This document shows positions 39,174-48,726 of a DNA stretch of 64,000 bases, piece after piece. Numbering within the stretch: the first letter of the stretch is position 1; each line of letters begins with the position of its first letter. A model generated the notes under the pieces. It saw nothing but the letters and a program-made list of their open reading frames with translations, had not been told where the DNA came from and did no database searches. Source of the stretch: Azorhizobium sp943371865 (GTDB lineage: Bacteria; Pseudomonadota; Alphaproteobacteria; Rhizobiales; Xanthobacteraceae); the NCBI RefSeq assembly GCF_943371865.1, contig NZ_CALRWL010000028.1, positions 1 to 64,000 on the forward strand. Reading direction: 5' to 3'. A program made the position numbers and the translations under genes.

Positions 39174-39387
39174 GGCGGCTCTCCTATCAGGGGCGCAGCA
39201 GCTGCGCTTACGCTAGAAAGAAGTGAACGGCGTCTCTGGTTCCCGACCTTCTAGCCAGCCTTTGCCGCCGATACCACCCCAACCCTCACGCCGCTGTGAT
39301 CTGTCGCACGATTGCTGCGCGGCAGCAGCTGTGCGGTGATCACGGCTAGCGCTGCGGCAACCGGCGTTCACCTGCAGGGAGACGACC

Positions 39388-40251
39388 ATGGCGTGGGGCG
39401 GCATGTTCGAGATCCGGGCGAGCCATTTCGCCCGCGGCGGCTCCAGGATTGGCGGGGGGATCGCCGCGCTGCTGCTGGCCCCGCTCCTTACCATTCTGCT
39501 CCTGGCCCCCGCCGCCGCGGAACCGGAGAAATGCCCCCGCATGGTGGCGCAGACCGCGCCGCGCATCTGGCCGGCGAGCTTTCGCCTGGCCGCCACCGAG
39601 GCAAGCCAAGTGCGCCTGACCTTTGTCGGCCACGCCACCTTCCTGATCGAAAGCCCGCACGGCGTGACCATCGCCACCGACTATAATGATTACGTGCGCC
39701 CGGACATCGTGCCGGAAATCATCACCATGAACCGCGCCCACGACACCCACTACACCGACAATCCGCCGGCCGGCATCGGTCATATCCTGCGCGGATGGGG
39801 CCAGGGCGAGGAACCGGCCCGCCACGAACTGACCGTGGATGACGTCTGGATCCGCAACGTCCCCACCAACACCCGCATGGGTTCCACCACCCGCTATGAC
39901 GGCAACTCCATCTTCGTCTTTGAAGTGGCCGGCTTGTGCATCGCCCATCTCGGCCACCTGCACCACCTGCTCACCCAAGATCATCTGGAAGCGCTGGGCC
40001 GGGTGGATGTGGTGCTGGCGCCGGTGGACGGCAGCTACACCCTGGACATCGACGGCATGATGGAGACCCTCAAAGCCATCAATGCCCCGCTGGTCATTCC
40101 CATGCACTATTTCAGCCAGTGGGGGCTGGAACGGTTCCTCTCGCGCCTGGGCAAGGAGTATGTGGTCACCCGGTCGGAGACGCCCACGGTGCTGCTGTCG
40201 CGGGAGACCTTGCCCCGCAAGCCGACGCTTCTGGTGCTGCCGGGCCGCTGA
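39388..40251 (+). CDS. MBL-fold metal-dependent hydrolase, exported
   Basis: 287 residues, ATG 39388 behind gcagggagacg. A hydrophobic segment at about 27-50 (IAALLLAPLLTILLLAPAAA) acts as signal or anchor. The domain is UlaG/COG2220-like: VRLTFVGHATFLIESPHGVTIATDYNDY, then IAHLGHLHHLLTQDH, VLAPVDGSYTLDI and VIPMHYFSQWG. The usual HxHxDH motif is not present in classical form; the sequence near the expected place reads MNRAHDTHY. Periplasmic hydrolase of unknown substrate. Confidence 0.83.
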   Translation: MAWGGMFEIRASHFARGGSRIGGGIAALLLAPLLTILLLAPAAAEPEKCPRMVAQTAPRIWPASFRLAATEASQVRLTFVGHATFLIESPHGVTIATDYNDYVRPDIVPEIITMNRAHDTHYTDNPPAGIGHILRGWGQGEEPARHELTVDDVWIRNVPTNTRMGSTTRYDGNSIFVFEVAGLCIAHLGHLHHLLTQDHLEALGRVDVVLAPVDGSYTLDIDGMMETLKAINAPLVIPMHYFSQWGLERFLSRLGKEYVVTRSETPTVLLSRETLPRKPTLLVLPGR

Positions 40252-40357
40252 GCCGCGGCATCACCAAGACCACATGACGCCTTGACCGGAACCCGCAGAG
40301 GTCCTTAAGCCGTGGGCGCGCGCCGCTCGTCCCTCGCCCGGCGCCGCTGGACCGATC

Positions 40358-41398
40358 ATGCCCGCGTCTCCTTCTCCGGCCGACCTTCCGCGCCGCGCCA
40401 CGCAAGTTCTGCCCGCCACCAGCCCGGCCCGCATCCGCGCCGCGGCGGTGGTTGCCGCGCGGATCGTGACCGGCGGCGGACTGGTCGCCTTCCCCACCGA
40501 GACCGTCTACGGCCTGGGGGCCGATGCGGGAAACGCCCGCGCCGTGGCCGCGCTCTATGCCGCCAAGGGCCGCCCGGCCTTCAATCCGCTGATTTCCCAC
40601 GTCTCCAACCAGGCCGCCGCCGAACGGCTCGGCAGCTTCAACGCCGACGCCACCCGCCTGGCTGCCGCCTTCTGGCCGGGACCGTTGACGCTGGTGGTGC
40701 CGTGCCGGGACACGGTGGCGGTGTGCGATCTGGCCCGCGCCGGGCTCGACACCGTTGCCTTGCGGGTGCCGGCCCATCCGGCGGCCTTGGTGTTTCTGGA
40801 TACGGTGGGCCGTCCCGTGGTCGGACCCAGCGCCAATCGCTCCGGCCACATCTCGCCCACCACCGCCGATCATGTGATGGAAGACCTCGCCGGCCGCATC
40901 GACGCGGTGCTGGATGCCGGCCCCACCACGGTGGGCGTGGAATCCACCATCGTCGATTGCAGCGGCGACAGGCCGGCCTTGCTGCGTCCCGGCGGCATCG
41001 CCCGCAGCGCCATCGAGAAAGTCCTTGGCCACGCCCTGGCGGATGCGGCCGGTGGCGACGAGGCGCACCCTGCCGCGCCCGGCCGGCTGGCCTCCCATTA
41101 TGCCCCCAACGCCAAGGTGCGGCTGGACGCCCGGGAGGTTCAGCCCGGCGAAGCGCTGCTGACCTTCGGCGGCGCCACCCCACCGGGCACGGACGCCGCG
41201 TCCATGGTGCTCGACCTGTCACCCACCGGCGATGTGCTGGAAGCCGCCGCCGGTCTTTATGCGGCGCTGCGCACGCTGGATGCCACCGGCGCCAGCGGCA
41301 TCGCCGTCGTCCCCCTCCCCCGCGACGGGCTCGGCGAGGCGATCGCCGATCGTCTCGGCCGCGCTGCCGCGCCGCGTTCGAAGGATGTTCCCTCATGA
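40358..41398 (+). CDS. L-threonylcarbamoyladenylate synthase (Sua5/TsaC)
   Basis: 346 residues: YrdC domain plus the C-terminal Sua5 domain, so the long form. Motifs: GGGLVAFPTETVYGLGADA, KGRPAFNPLISHV, GPSANRSGHISPT, STIVDCSGDRPALLRPGGI, and SHYAPNAKVRLD at the start of the Sua5 part. It makes threonylcarbamoyl-AMP from Thr, bicarbonate and ATP for the t6A37 modification of ANN-decoding tRNAs. Its stop overlaps the next gene's start (ATGA). Confidence 0.95.
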   Translation: MPASPSPADLPRRATQVLPATSPARIRAAAVVAARIVTGGGLVAFPTETVYGLGADAGNARAVAALYAAKGRPAFNPLISHVSNQAAAERLGSFNADATRLAAAFWPGPLTLVVPCRDTVAVCDLARAGLDTVALRVPAHPAALVFLDTVGRPVVGPSANRSGHISPTTADHVMEDLAGRIDAVLDAGPTTVGVESTIVDCSGDRPALLRPGGIARSAIEKVLGHALADAAGGDEAHPAAPGRLASHYAPNAKVRLDAREVQPGEALLTFGGATPPGTDAASMVLDLSPTGDVLEAAAGLYAALRTLDATGASGIAVVPLPRDGLGEAIADRLGRAAAPRSKDVPS

Positions 41399-41838
41399 CC
41401 CACGTCACCGCTGCCGGCCTGCCCATCGACCATATGCGCGAGGGCGACGTGGAGGCTCTTGTGGCCTTGTGGGAGGCCACCGGCCTCACCCGGCCCTGGA
41501 ACGATCCGCGCGCCGACATCGCCCTCGCCCGGCGCGGACCGCACTCCACCATTCTGGTGGCCCGGGACGGCGAGGCGGTGGTGGGGTCGGTGATGGTGGG
41601 CCACGACGGTCATCGGGGCTGGATCTATTATCTGGCGGTGGCCCCCAGCCACACCAAGCGCGGCCTCGGGCGCGGGCTGAGTGCGGTGGCCGAAGACTGG
41701 CTGCGGGCGCGGGGCGTGCCCAAGCTGATGCTCATGGTGCGGCCGGAGAATGAAGCCGTGCGTGGCTTCTATAATGCGCTCGGCTATGAAGAGGAGCCGC
41801 GCGTGATCTTTTCCCGGCGGCTCGACCAGAAGGTCTGA
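41395..41838 (+). CDS. GNAT acetyltransferase, YpeA type
   Basis: 147 residues starting in the ATGA overlap with the Sua5-type gene. IDHMREGDVEALVALWEATGLTRPWNDP is the family's N-terminal signature; the acetyl-CoA loop is VAPSHTKRGLGRGLSAVAEDW and NEAVRGFYNALGYEEE follows. Substrate unknown. Overlap indicates translational coupling with the tRNA-modification gene. Confidence 0.92.
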   Translation: MTHVTAAGLPIDHMREGDVEALVALWEATGLTRPWNDPRADIALARRGPHSTILVARDGEAVVGSVMVGHDGHRGWIYYLAVAPSHTKRGLGRGLSAVAEDWLRARGVPKLMLMVRPENEAVRGFYNALGYEEEPRVIFSRRLDQKV

Positions 41839-41958
41839 AACCTCGGCGGACCGCCCGTCGTCCCTGTTGCGCTGTCAGCAGGCCATGCCAAGATCACATC
41901 CGCCAAGATGACGCTTCGCATCGCAGCTTCCGCGGCGCGGAGCGATGCGGAGGATCCG

Positions 41959-43773
41959 ATGGCTGACCGAGACGAAAGCTTGGACAATCCGGCTCGGCGG
42001 CGCGTCATGGGCAGCGGTGCGGCGCTGCTCGGGGCCCATCTGCTGCCCGGTGTGGCCACCACCGAGGCCGTCGCCACAGAGACGAGCACGCCCGAGGCGG
42101 CCCCGGCACGGTCCGCGATTGCACCCGACAGCCCGCCCGCCGGCTACAATATCCTGTTCATCCTGGTGGACCAGGAGCATTTCTTTGAGCGCTGGCCGTT
42201 CCCGGTACCGGGACGCGAGTGGATCAAGACGAACGGGATCACCTTCACCAACCACGAGGCGGCGTCCTGCGTCTGCTCACCGGCGCGCTCGACGCTCTAC
42301 ACCGGGCAGCACATTCAGCACACGGGGATTTTCGACAACGCCAATTCCCCGTGGCAGGCGGATCTGTCCACCTCCATTCCCACCATTGGCCATCGCCTGT
42401 CACAACTGGGCTATCACGCCGCCTATCAGGGCAAATGGCACCTCAGCTACAATCTGGACAAGGTGAAGGAGGCCGTGGACGCCCCCATGGCCGAATATCA
42501 GAAGACCATGGAGACCTATGGCTTCAAGGATTTCTTCGGCTTTGGCGATGTCACCGACACCACCTTGGGCGGCTATAACTATGATGAGGCCACCACCGCT
42601 TTTGTGAGCCGCTGGCTGCGCACCAAGGCGCTGGACCTCAAGGCGGCCGGCAAGCCCTGGTATCTGGCGGTCAATTTCGTCAATCCGCACGATGTCATGT
42701 ACATCAATTCCGATCTGCCGGGCGAAACCGTGCAGGGCAAGGCGTCCGCCATGGGCATCGCCCGCCCCCCCGATGACGCGATCTACAAAGCCACCTGGGA
42801 CGTGCCGCTGCCCCCCACCCGCGGCCAGTCGTTCCATGCGCCGGGTCGCCCGGCCGCGCAGCAGATCTACCAGCAGGTGCAGGATGTGCTGGTGGGCCAA
42901 TGGCCCGACGAGGACCGGCGCTGGCGGGTGCTGCAGGACTATTATTACAATTGCATCCGCGACTGCGACCGGCAGGTTGTGGCGGTGCTCGATGCGCTGC
43001 GCCAGACCGGCATGGACAAGACCACCATCATCGTCTTCACCGCCGACCATGGCGAACTGGGCGGCGCCCACCAGATGCGCGGCAAGGGCAACAGCACCTA
43101 TCGCGAGCAGAACCATCTGCCACTCATGGTCGTTCATCCCGCCTATCCGGGCGGAACCACCTGCAAGGCTGTGACCTCGCAGATCGACATCACCCCAACG
43201 CTGCTTGCCCTCACCGGTGCCGCGCCCGAGGCTCTGAAGACCGCCGCCGCCGGCCTTCCGGGCCGCGACTTCTCCCCCCTGATGCGTGCCCCAGCGGCGG
43301 CCGCGACGGACGCGCTACGCCCCGGCGCCTTGTTCAACTACAACATGCTGTTGTTCCAGGATGCCAAATGGGTCACCCGCATGGAGCAGGTGGTCCATGA
43401 TCCGTCCACCACCGGTCCGCAGAAGCTGGCCTGGATGCAGCAATATGAGCCGGACTTCACCGACCGCTGCGCCATCCGCTCCATCTTCGATGGCCGCTAT
43501 CGTTTCTCCCGCTACTTCGCCCCGCTGGCCTTCAACACGCCGGAGACGTTCGAAGCCCTGGTCGCCGCCAATGATCTCGAACTCTACGATCTGGAGAACG
43601 ACCCCACGGAGAGCATCAACCTCGCCATGGCCGGCACCAAGCATCGCGACCTGGTGATGGCGATGAATGCCAAGCTCAACACCCGCATCGCCGAGGAGGT
43701 GGGCCTGGACGACGGACGCTTCCTGCCGCTGAAGGACGGCAAATGGGTATTTCCGAAGCCGGACCAGCGGTAA
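41959..43773 (+). CDS. Sulfatase-family hydrolase, Tat-exported
   Basis: 604 residues from ATG 41959 with GGAGG five bases upstream; an ATG at 41908 is an alternative. A twin-arginine-like leader (PARRRVMGSGAALLGAHLLPG) suggests periplasmic export. The metal-binding Asp is in NILFILVDQEH, the formylglycine motif is C106-S-P-A-R-S-T-L-Y-T-G, and TADHGELGGAH carries further metal ligands. Needs a formylglycine-generating enzyme, none of which is visible here. Hydrolyses a sulfate (or phosphonate) ester of unknown substrate. The DUF3616 gene follows by about 100 bases. Confidence 0.92.
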   Translation: MADRDESLDNPARRRVMGSGAALLGAHLLPGVATTEAVATETSTPEAAPARSAIAPDSPPAGYNILFILVDQEHFFERWPFPVPGREWIKTNGITFTNHEAASCVCSPARSTLYTGQHIQHTGIFDNANSPWQADLSTSIPTIGHRLSQLGYHAAYQGKWHLSYNLDKVKEAVDAPMAEYQKTMETYGFKDFFGFGDVTDTTLGGYNYDEATTAFVSRWLRTKALDLKAAGKPWYLAVNFVNPHDVMYINSDLPGETVQGKASAMGIARPPDDAIYKATWDVPLPPTRGQSFHAPGRPAAQQIYQQVQDVLVGQWPDEDRRWRVLQDYYYNCIRDCDRQVVAVLDALRQTGMDKTTIIVFTADHGELGGAHQMRGKGNSTYREQNHLPLMVVHPAYPGGTTCKAVTSQIDITPTLLALTGAAPEALKTAAAGLPGRDFSPLMRAPAAAATDALRPGALFNYNMLLFQDAKWVTRMEQVVHDPSTTGPQKLAWMQQYEPDFTDRCAIRSIFDGRYRFSRYFAPLAFNTPETFEALVAANDLELYDLENDPTESINLAMAGTKHRDLVMAMNAKLNTRIAEEVGLDDGRFLPLKDGKWVFPKPDQR

Positions 43774-43875
43774 GGCGCGGCGTTTGCGGCCGCCGCAGAG
43801 ATCTTGATTGACTTTCCACGCCCGCAGACGAGTTCCTTGCGCAGGATCGAAACGCTGTCGGAGGGGAAGCTGGCC

Positions 43876-44964
43876 ATGGGCATTCACACCACCCGCGTGC
43901 GCGCGGCTCTGCTGCTGGCGGGCGCGCTTTTAGCATCCACCTTTGCCGCTCCCGTCACGGCCTGGGCCAAAGATGCGGACACGTGGAAGATCGACGGTCA
44001 GGTCCGCGGCAAGCCAAAGGACAAATCCGGCAAGGTCTATGAAAAATCCAACGACGTCAGCGGCATCGCCTGCGAAACCAAGCCGGACTATCCACGCCTC
44101 TGCCTGATCGTCGATGACGAGACGCAGGGCGTGCAGATCATCATTCTCAAGAAGGATAAATTGGTCGCCGGCGACTTCATCCGCCTGACGCAGGATTCCT
44201 TTGAGGGAAAGTCGTTGGACTTCGATGGCGAGGGTGTCGCCTACGATAAAGGTGCATTCTACGTCATGGGCTCCCATGGCCAGCCGCGGCATCCTGGCGA
44301 TTCGGATGCGGAAACCGCTGCCAAGGCCGACGCCAGCCGGCGCGTCTTTCGCATCCACTTTGCCCCCGGCGGCGTGGACATGAGCACCGGCACCTTCGCC
44401 AAGTCCGCAACCGTCACGCCGTCCGCGCGCTTCTCCGACATCATCCGCATGCAGCCGGACGTCGCCCCCTGGGCGGACAAGCCGCTGGCCGAGAATGGGG
44501 TGTCCATCGAGGGCATCGCGGTGCGGGATGGGCAACTCTATGCCGGTATGCGCGGGCCGGTGATTGAGGGCAAAGGCGCGGTCATTCTCTCCGCGCCTTT
44601 GAGTGCGGTGTTCGAGAACCGGCCGGGGCAGGCCGGCGTGCAGTTCCTGGACCTCGGCACGGATACGGGCGGCAAGGCCCGCGGCGTGCGCGATATGCTC
44701 GCCTTCGGGACCGGACTGCTCATCGTCGCCGGGCCGGTCAACGACCCTCCCAAGGGACAGCCCATCAAAGACGGCGACTATGCCATCTTCTCCTCCGCAG
44801 GGCCGTCCCTGCAAAAGCTGATGGATCTCAAGGCCTACGGCGTCAAAGACAAGCCCGAGGCCCTGCTGCCGCTGGAGACCCATGACGGCGTCCTGCGCGC
44901 CCTGCTGTTCTTCGACGGTCCCACAGAAGGCGATCCGACGCCGATCACTATCAAACTTCCGTAA
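43876..44964 (+). CDS. DUF3616 exported protein
   Basis: 362 residues from ATG 43876 (MGIHTTRVRAALLLAGALL), with a GGAGGGGAAG ribosome binding site; a GTG/TTG-type extension to 43804 is unneeded. Signal peptide about 1-29. The DUF3616 domain looks like a beta-propeller: DVSGIACETKPDYPRLCLIVDDE, KSLDFDGEGVAYDKGAFYVMGSHG, and NGVSIEGIAVRDGQLYAGMRGP. Periplasmic, function unknown. Its 3' end overlaps the convergent tag gene by 14 bases. Confidence 0.85.
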   Translation: MGIHTTRVRAALLLAGALLASTFAAPVTAWAKDADTWKIDGQVRGKPKDKSGKVYEKSNDVSGIACETKPDYPRLCLIVDDETQGVQIIILKKDKLVAGDFIRLTQDSFEGKSLDFDGEGVAYDKGAFYVMGSHGQPRHPGDSDAETAAKADASRRVFRIHFAPGGVDMSTGTFAKSATVTPSARFSDIIRMQPDVAPWADKPLAENGVSIEGIAVRDGQLYAGMRGPVIEGKGAVILSAPLSAVFENRPGQAGVQFLDLGTDTGGKARGVRDMLAFGTGLLIVAGPVNDPPKGQPIKDGDYAIFSSAGPSLQKLMDLKAYGVKDKPEALLPLETHDGVLRALLFFDGPTEGDPTPITIKLP

Positions 44965-45589
44965 GCGCTCCGAGGCAGTGGCAGTCCACAAAGTGGTCGT
45001 TCACCAGCCCGCAGGCCTGCATGGCGGCATAGACGATGGTCGGCCCGCAAAACTTGAACCCCGCCGCCTTCAAGCGCTTGGACAGCGCCACGGAGGCGGG
45101 GGTCTGCGCCGGGACATCACCCGGCCCACGGGGACGGTTCACCTGAACCTCCCCATCCACGGCGTCCCACATGAGATCGGCGAACGACACCCCCTTGTCG
45201 CGCAAGTCGAGATAGGCGCGGGCCGAGAGCACTGCGCCTTCGATCTTGGCGCGGTTGCGCACGATGCCGGCATCCATCATCAGCGCTGCCTGCTTCTCGG
45301 GGCCGTAGCGGGCGATGGTCTCCGGGTCAAAACCGTCGAAGGCAGCGCGGAAATTGTCGCGCTTGCGCAGGATGGTGATCCAGGCGAGCCCCGCCTGGAA
45401 CCCATCCAGCACCAGCTTCTCGAACAAGGCGCGGGAGTCCCGCTCCGGCACGCCCCATTCGGTGTCGTGATAGGCCATGTACAGCGGGTCGGTGCCGCAC
45501 CACGGACAGCGGCACTTGCCGTCCGCGTGGGGCGTCAGGCGGAATGCGGGCTTCGCCGCCGCGGCAATATTCGAGTCGGCAGCCGCCAT
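44951..45589 (-). CDS. tag: 3-methyladenine DNA glycosylase I
   Basis: 212 residues from ATG 45589. A 20-residue Ala-rich lead precedes the family core CRCPWCGTDPLYMAYHDTEWGVPERD with the zinc Cys/His and the catalytic Glu in ALFEKLVLDGFQAGL; VNDHFVDCHC at the end gives the remaining zinc ligands. Removes 3-methyladenine from alkylated DNA by base excision. The ygfZ-type gene ends two bases upstream, so the two are co-transcribed. Confidence 0.95.
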   Translation of the reverse strand: MAAADSNIAAAAKPAFRLTPHADGKCRCPWCGTDPLYMAYHDTEWGVPERDSRALFEKLVLDGFQAGLAWITILRKRDNFRAAFDGFDPETIARYGPEKQAALMMDAGIVRNRAKIEGAVLSARAYLDLRDKGVSFADLMWDAVDGEVQVNRPRGPGDVPAQTPASVALSKRLKAAGFKFCGPTIVYAAMQACGLVNDHFVDCHCLGALTEV

Positions 45590-45591
45590 GC

Positions 45592-46434
45592 TCACACACC
45601 ATCCATGTTGAAGGTCGCCCAATCGGGACGCTTCAAGGTGACCTCGACCCCGCCCGCCACCAACGGCAGGCCACCGGCCTTGGCCTCTGCCGCCCGGTCC
45701 AGGCGCACCAAGGCGATGCCCTGACCACGGATGGAGGAGCCGATGCGGCCCACGGTCTTCTCCCCGGCGCGGATTTCAGAACCGGCCTCGGGGGCGGACT
45801 CGAACAGGGCCTCCACCGCCCGGGTGCGGGCGATGCCGCGATGCTGGGTGCGCGAGACCACTTCCTGGCCGATGTAGCAGCCCTTCTTGAAGTCCACGCC
45901 GCCCAACTGGTCCATGTCGGCCTCATGGGGAAAGGCATCGCCGTAGATGAAGTCGGCGCCGCCCTGGGGAATGCCCAGCGCGATGCGATGGGCCGCATAG
46001 GCCTCCCCATCGCCATCCAGCGCTTCCACCTGCGCCCTCGGCAGCACCAGGCGGGTGCCCAGCGCTTCCAGGCGGGGATCCGGAAACGCCTCGATGCCCT
46101 CGATCTGCGCCCCGTCCCAGGCCGCAGCCACCGCCAGATCGTCCGCCGCGGCGAACTCCACCTTCGAGCGCAGGCGATACATGGTGAGCCGCTTCAGCAG
46201 GTCTGGCGCCGTGGCGGCGGGGGCATCCAGCAGGAAGGTGTCGGGCGTCGACGCCGGGGCATAGATGAGGAAATCGCTAATGATCTTGCCCTGCGGCATC
46301 AGCAGGGCGCCATAGCGGGCGCCGCCCGCCGCCAGCGTGTTGACGTTGCAGGTGACCACATTGTGCAGAAAATGACGGGCATCGGGTCCGCTGACCGTCA
46401 GCAGGGCGCGGTCGGCAAGATGCGCAATCGGCAT
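45592..46434 (-). CDS. ygfZ: YgfZ-type folate-binding Fe-S cluster protein
   Basis: 280 residues from ATG 46434: AAGGAG sits six bases upstream, which favours this over the ATG two codons earlier. GcvT-like fold with LHNVVTCNVNTL near the start and the signature FKKGCYIGQEVVSRTQHRG. YgfZ helps tetrahydrofolate-dependent repair or assembly of iron-sulfur enzymes such as MiaB. It is divergent from the dihydroorotase gene and followed by tag. Confidence 0.93.
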   Translation of the reverse strand: MPIAHLADRALLTVSGPDARHFLHNVVTCNVNTLAAGGARYGALLMPQGKIISDFLIYAPASTPDTFLLDAPAATAPDLLKRLTMYRLRSKVEFAAADDLAVAAAWDGAQIEGIEAFPDPRLEALGTRLVLPRAQVEALDGDGEAYAAHRIALGIPQGGADFIYGDAFPHEADMDQLGGVDFKKGCYIGQEVVSRTQHRGIARTRAVEALFESAPEAGSEIRAGEKTVGRIGSSIRGQGIALVRLDRAAEAKAGGLPLVAGGVEVTLKRPDWATFNMDGV

Positions 46435-46510
46435 GACCATCTCCTTGTCAGAAGTCTGCGAGAGACTTAAAGCCCCGGCACGGCCCACCCGTTACGAGCG
46501 AGCACCCACC

Positions 46511-47848
46511 ATGGCTGAGACCTTCGATCTTATACTCAAGGGCGGCACGGTGGTGACCCCCGATGGCGAAGGCGTGCGCGACATCGGCGTCCGCGACGGC
46601 CGCATCCGCGCCCTCGGCAGCCTCGATGCCGCCAGCGCCGGCGAGGTGATCGACGCCACCGGCCTGCACATTCTGCCTGGCGTCATCGACACCCAGGTGC
46701 ATTTCCGCGAGCCCGGTTTGGAGCAGAAGGAAGACCTGGAGACTGGCTCCCTGGCCGCCGTCATGGGCGGAGTGACCGGCGTGTTCGAGATGCCGAACAC
46801 CATTCCCCAGACCACCGACGCCGCCGCTCTGGAAGACAAGATCCGCCGCGGCACCAACCGCATGCATTGCGACTTCGCCTTCTATGTGGGCGGCACCCAC
46901 GACAATGTCCGCGACCTGCCCGAACTGGAGCGCCTGCCCGGCGCCGCCGGCATCAAGGTGTTCATCGGCTCGTCCACCGGCTCGCTGCTGGTGGCGGACG
47001 ATGCGGGCGTGCGCGAGATCCTGAAAGTGATCCGCCGCCGCGCCGCCTTCCACTGCGAAGATGAGCCCCGCCTCAATGAACGCAAGCCTTTGCGGGTGCC
47101 CGGCGACCCGTCCTCGCACCCGGTGTGGCGCGATGAAGTGGCGGCGTTGACCGCCACGCGGCGCCTCGTCACCCTGGCGCGGGAGGTGGGTGCGCGGGTG
47201 CATGTGCTGCACATCACCAGCGCCGAAGAGATGGATTTCCTCGCCGACGCGCGCGACGTGGCCTCGGTGGAAGTGACGCCGCACCACCTCACCATGGCCG
47301 CCCCGGAGTGCTACGAGCGCCTCGGCACCCTGGCCCAGATGAACCCGCCGGTGCGCGACGCCCGCCATCGCGAGGCCCTGTGGCGGGCGCTCTCCTTGGG
47401 TATCGTCGACGTGCTCGGCTCCGACCACGCGCCCCACACGCTGGAGGAAAAAGCCAAGCCTTATCCGGAGAGCCCGTCGGGCATGACCGGGGTCCAGACC
47501 CTGGTGCCGTTGATGCTGGATCACGTGGCCAACGGGCGGCTGTCGCTGCTGCGTTTTGTCGATCTGACCAGCGCGGGACCAGCCCGTCTGTTTAATATTG
47601 CGCGCAAAGGTCGCATCGTTGCCGGCTACGATGCGGACTTCACCGTGGTCGATCTGAAGCGTCGCGCCACCATCACCAAGGACTGGATCGCCTCGCGCTC
47701 CAAATGGACGCCCTATGATGGCGTGGAAGTCACCGGCTGGCCGGTGGGCACCATCGTTCGCGGTCGCAAGGTGATGTGGGAAGGGGAGTTGACCTCGCCC
47801 GCCACCGGCCAAGCGATCAGCTTCCTGGAAACCCTGCCGCACCGCTGA
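46511..47848 (+). CDS. pyrC: Dihydroorotase-type amidohydrolase
   Basis: 445 residues from ATG 46511 (MAETFDLILKGGTVVTPDG). Metal motif D-T-Q-V-H-F-R-E-P-G near residue 62, bridging Lys region AAGIKVFIGSSTGSLL, AFHCEDEPRLNERK, and VLGSDHAPHTLEEKAKPYPESPSGMTGVQT. This is the class I DHOase used in pyrimidine synthesis (carbamoyl-aspartate to dihydroorotate). A broader hydantoinase-like role cannot be excluded by motif alone. Frames upstream of 46511 are not part of the protein. Confidence 0.93.
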   Translation: MAETFDLILKGGTVVTPDGEGVRDIGVRDGRIRALGSLDAASAGEVIDATGLHILPGVIDTQVHFREPGLEQKEDLETGSLAAVMGGVTGVFEMPNTIPQTTDAAALEDKIRRGTNRMHCDFAFYVGGTHDNVRDLPELERLPGAAGIKVFIGSSTGSLLVADDAGVREILKVIRRRAAFHCEDEPRLNERKPLRVPGDPSSHPVWRDEVAALTATRRLVTLAREVGARVHVLHITSAEEMDFLADARDVASVEVTPHHLTMAAPECYERLGTLAQMNPPVRDARHREALWRALSLGIVDVLGSDHAPHTLEEKAKPYPESPSGMTGVQTLVPLMLDHVANGRLSLLRFVDLTSAGPARLFNIARKGRIVAGYDADFTVVDLKRRATITKDWIASRSKWTPYDGVEVTGWPVGTIVRGRKVMWEGELTSPATGQAISFLETLPHR

Positions 47849-47856
47849 TGGGTTGT

Positions 47857-47879
47857 GCGGGGCGTCATCGGCGCCCCGC
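47857..47879. terminator. Hairpin after dihydroorotase gene
   Basis: gcggggcg / cgccccgc (47857-47864 / 47872-47879), nine bases after the stop and before the convergent 47898 gene. No T tract. Confidence 0.5.
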
Positions 47880-47897
47880 GACCAACAGAGGCGCCGC

Positions 47898-48170
47898 TTA
47901 CTGGCGCTGGCCGATCAGGGTGTATTCGCCGGCGCGCACGCGGGTGGCGAGGCTCTCCACATATTTGGCGGACGGCTCCTCGCCATAGGTTTCCACCAGG
48001 GTGCGCAGGGCGCTGAACAGCGCCGCCTGCACCAGACTGTCTTCATCCAGCCCATCGCGCAGCGCTTCGGTCCAGGCGTCGTCCAGATAGGACAAGGCCA
48101 CATGCCGTTCGTCGGTGGCCGGCTCGGCCACGTCCTGTGGGTAGAAGGCGAAATTGGACGTGCTGGACAA
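47898..48170 (-). CDS. Small conserved-looking protein of unknown function
   Basis: 90 residues from a TTG at 48170 that has GGAGG six bases upstream, good evidence for the rare start. Mostly helical and acidic: ATDERHVALSYLDDAWTEALRDGLDEDSLVQAAL, then LRTLVETYGEEPSAKYVESLATRVRAGEYT. No signal peptide or membrane helix. I do not recognise a named family. Codon use fits a real core gene. Confidence 0.75.
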   Translation of the reverse strand: MSSTSNFAFYPQDVAEPATDERHVALSYLDDAWTEALRDGLDEDSLVQAALFSALRTLVETYGEEPSAKYVESLATRVRAGEYTLIGQRQ

Positions 48171-48269
48171 GATCGACCTCCGCGCCGACCCACCACGGTC
48201 CGGCGATGAAGATTTAGCATGCCGCCGCGTCTCGTCGCGGAAGTTCTGAACGAAAGGTTAACCGGCGGA

Positions 48270-48674
48270 TCAGTTGCCGCCGAACCGCACCACGATGTCG
48301 TGAGAGAGCTTGGCCCCCTCCTCCATCTGCCGCTGCACCGCCATGGCGGCAGCCGGCGTGCAGGTGCGATAGACCGTGGCATAGCTGGAATATCCGGCAT
48401 TGAACGCCGCCACCAACTTACCCTTGCGCGCGTCCGAGGGCTGCTCGGCGTCCATCAGCGTCTGCATCTCCGTGCGCCAGCGCTGGGCCTCGCCCGCTGC
48501 GCCGCACAGGGGCCGCAGATAATGCAGCGCCCCCAGCAGCTCGGCGATCTTCATCAGGTCGCCCTCATAGGGCGGGGTTGATCCCTCCGCCGGCGCAGCC
48601 GCGGCCCCCCGCGCCCCAAGGGCGCAGGCGAGCAGGACAGCGATCAGGAGTTTGGGCGGACGGACCATGGCCAA
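48270..48674 (-). CDS. TIGR02301 family exported protein
   Basis: 134 residues with a signal peptide (about 1-27, LLIAVLLACALGARGAAAA). The mature part, YEGDLMKIAELLGALHYLRPLCG ... RWRTEMQTLMDAEQ ... FNAGYSSYATVYRTCTPAA, matches TIGR02301, a periplasmic family confined to Hyphomicrobiales. Two conserved Cys (in RPLCG and YRTCT) may pair. Function unknown. Confidence 0.88.
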   Translation of the reverse strand: MAMVRPPKLLIAVLLACALGARGAAAAPAEGSTPPYEGDLMKIAELLGALHYLRPLCGAAGEAQRWRTEMQTLMDAEQPSDARKGKLVAAFNAGYSSYATVYRTCTPAAAMAVQRQMEEGAKLSHDIVVRFGGN

Positions 48675-48726
48675 GAGGTGCCGCCGCCAGCGCCGCCCGT
48701 CAAGGGGCGGGAGGGCTGCGCCGCCG

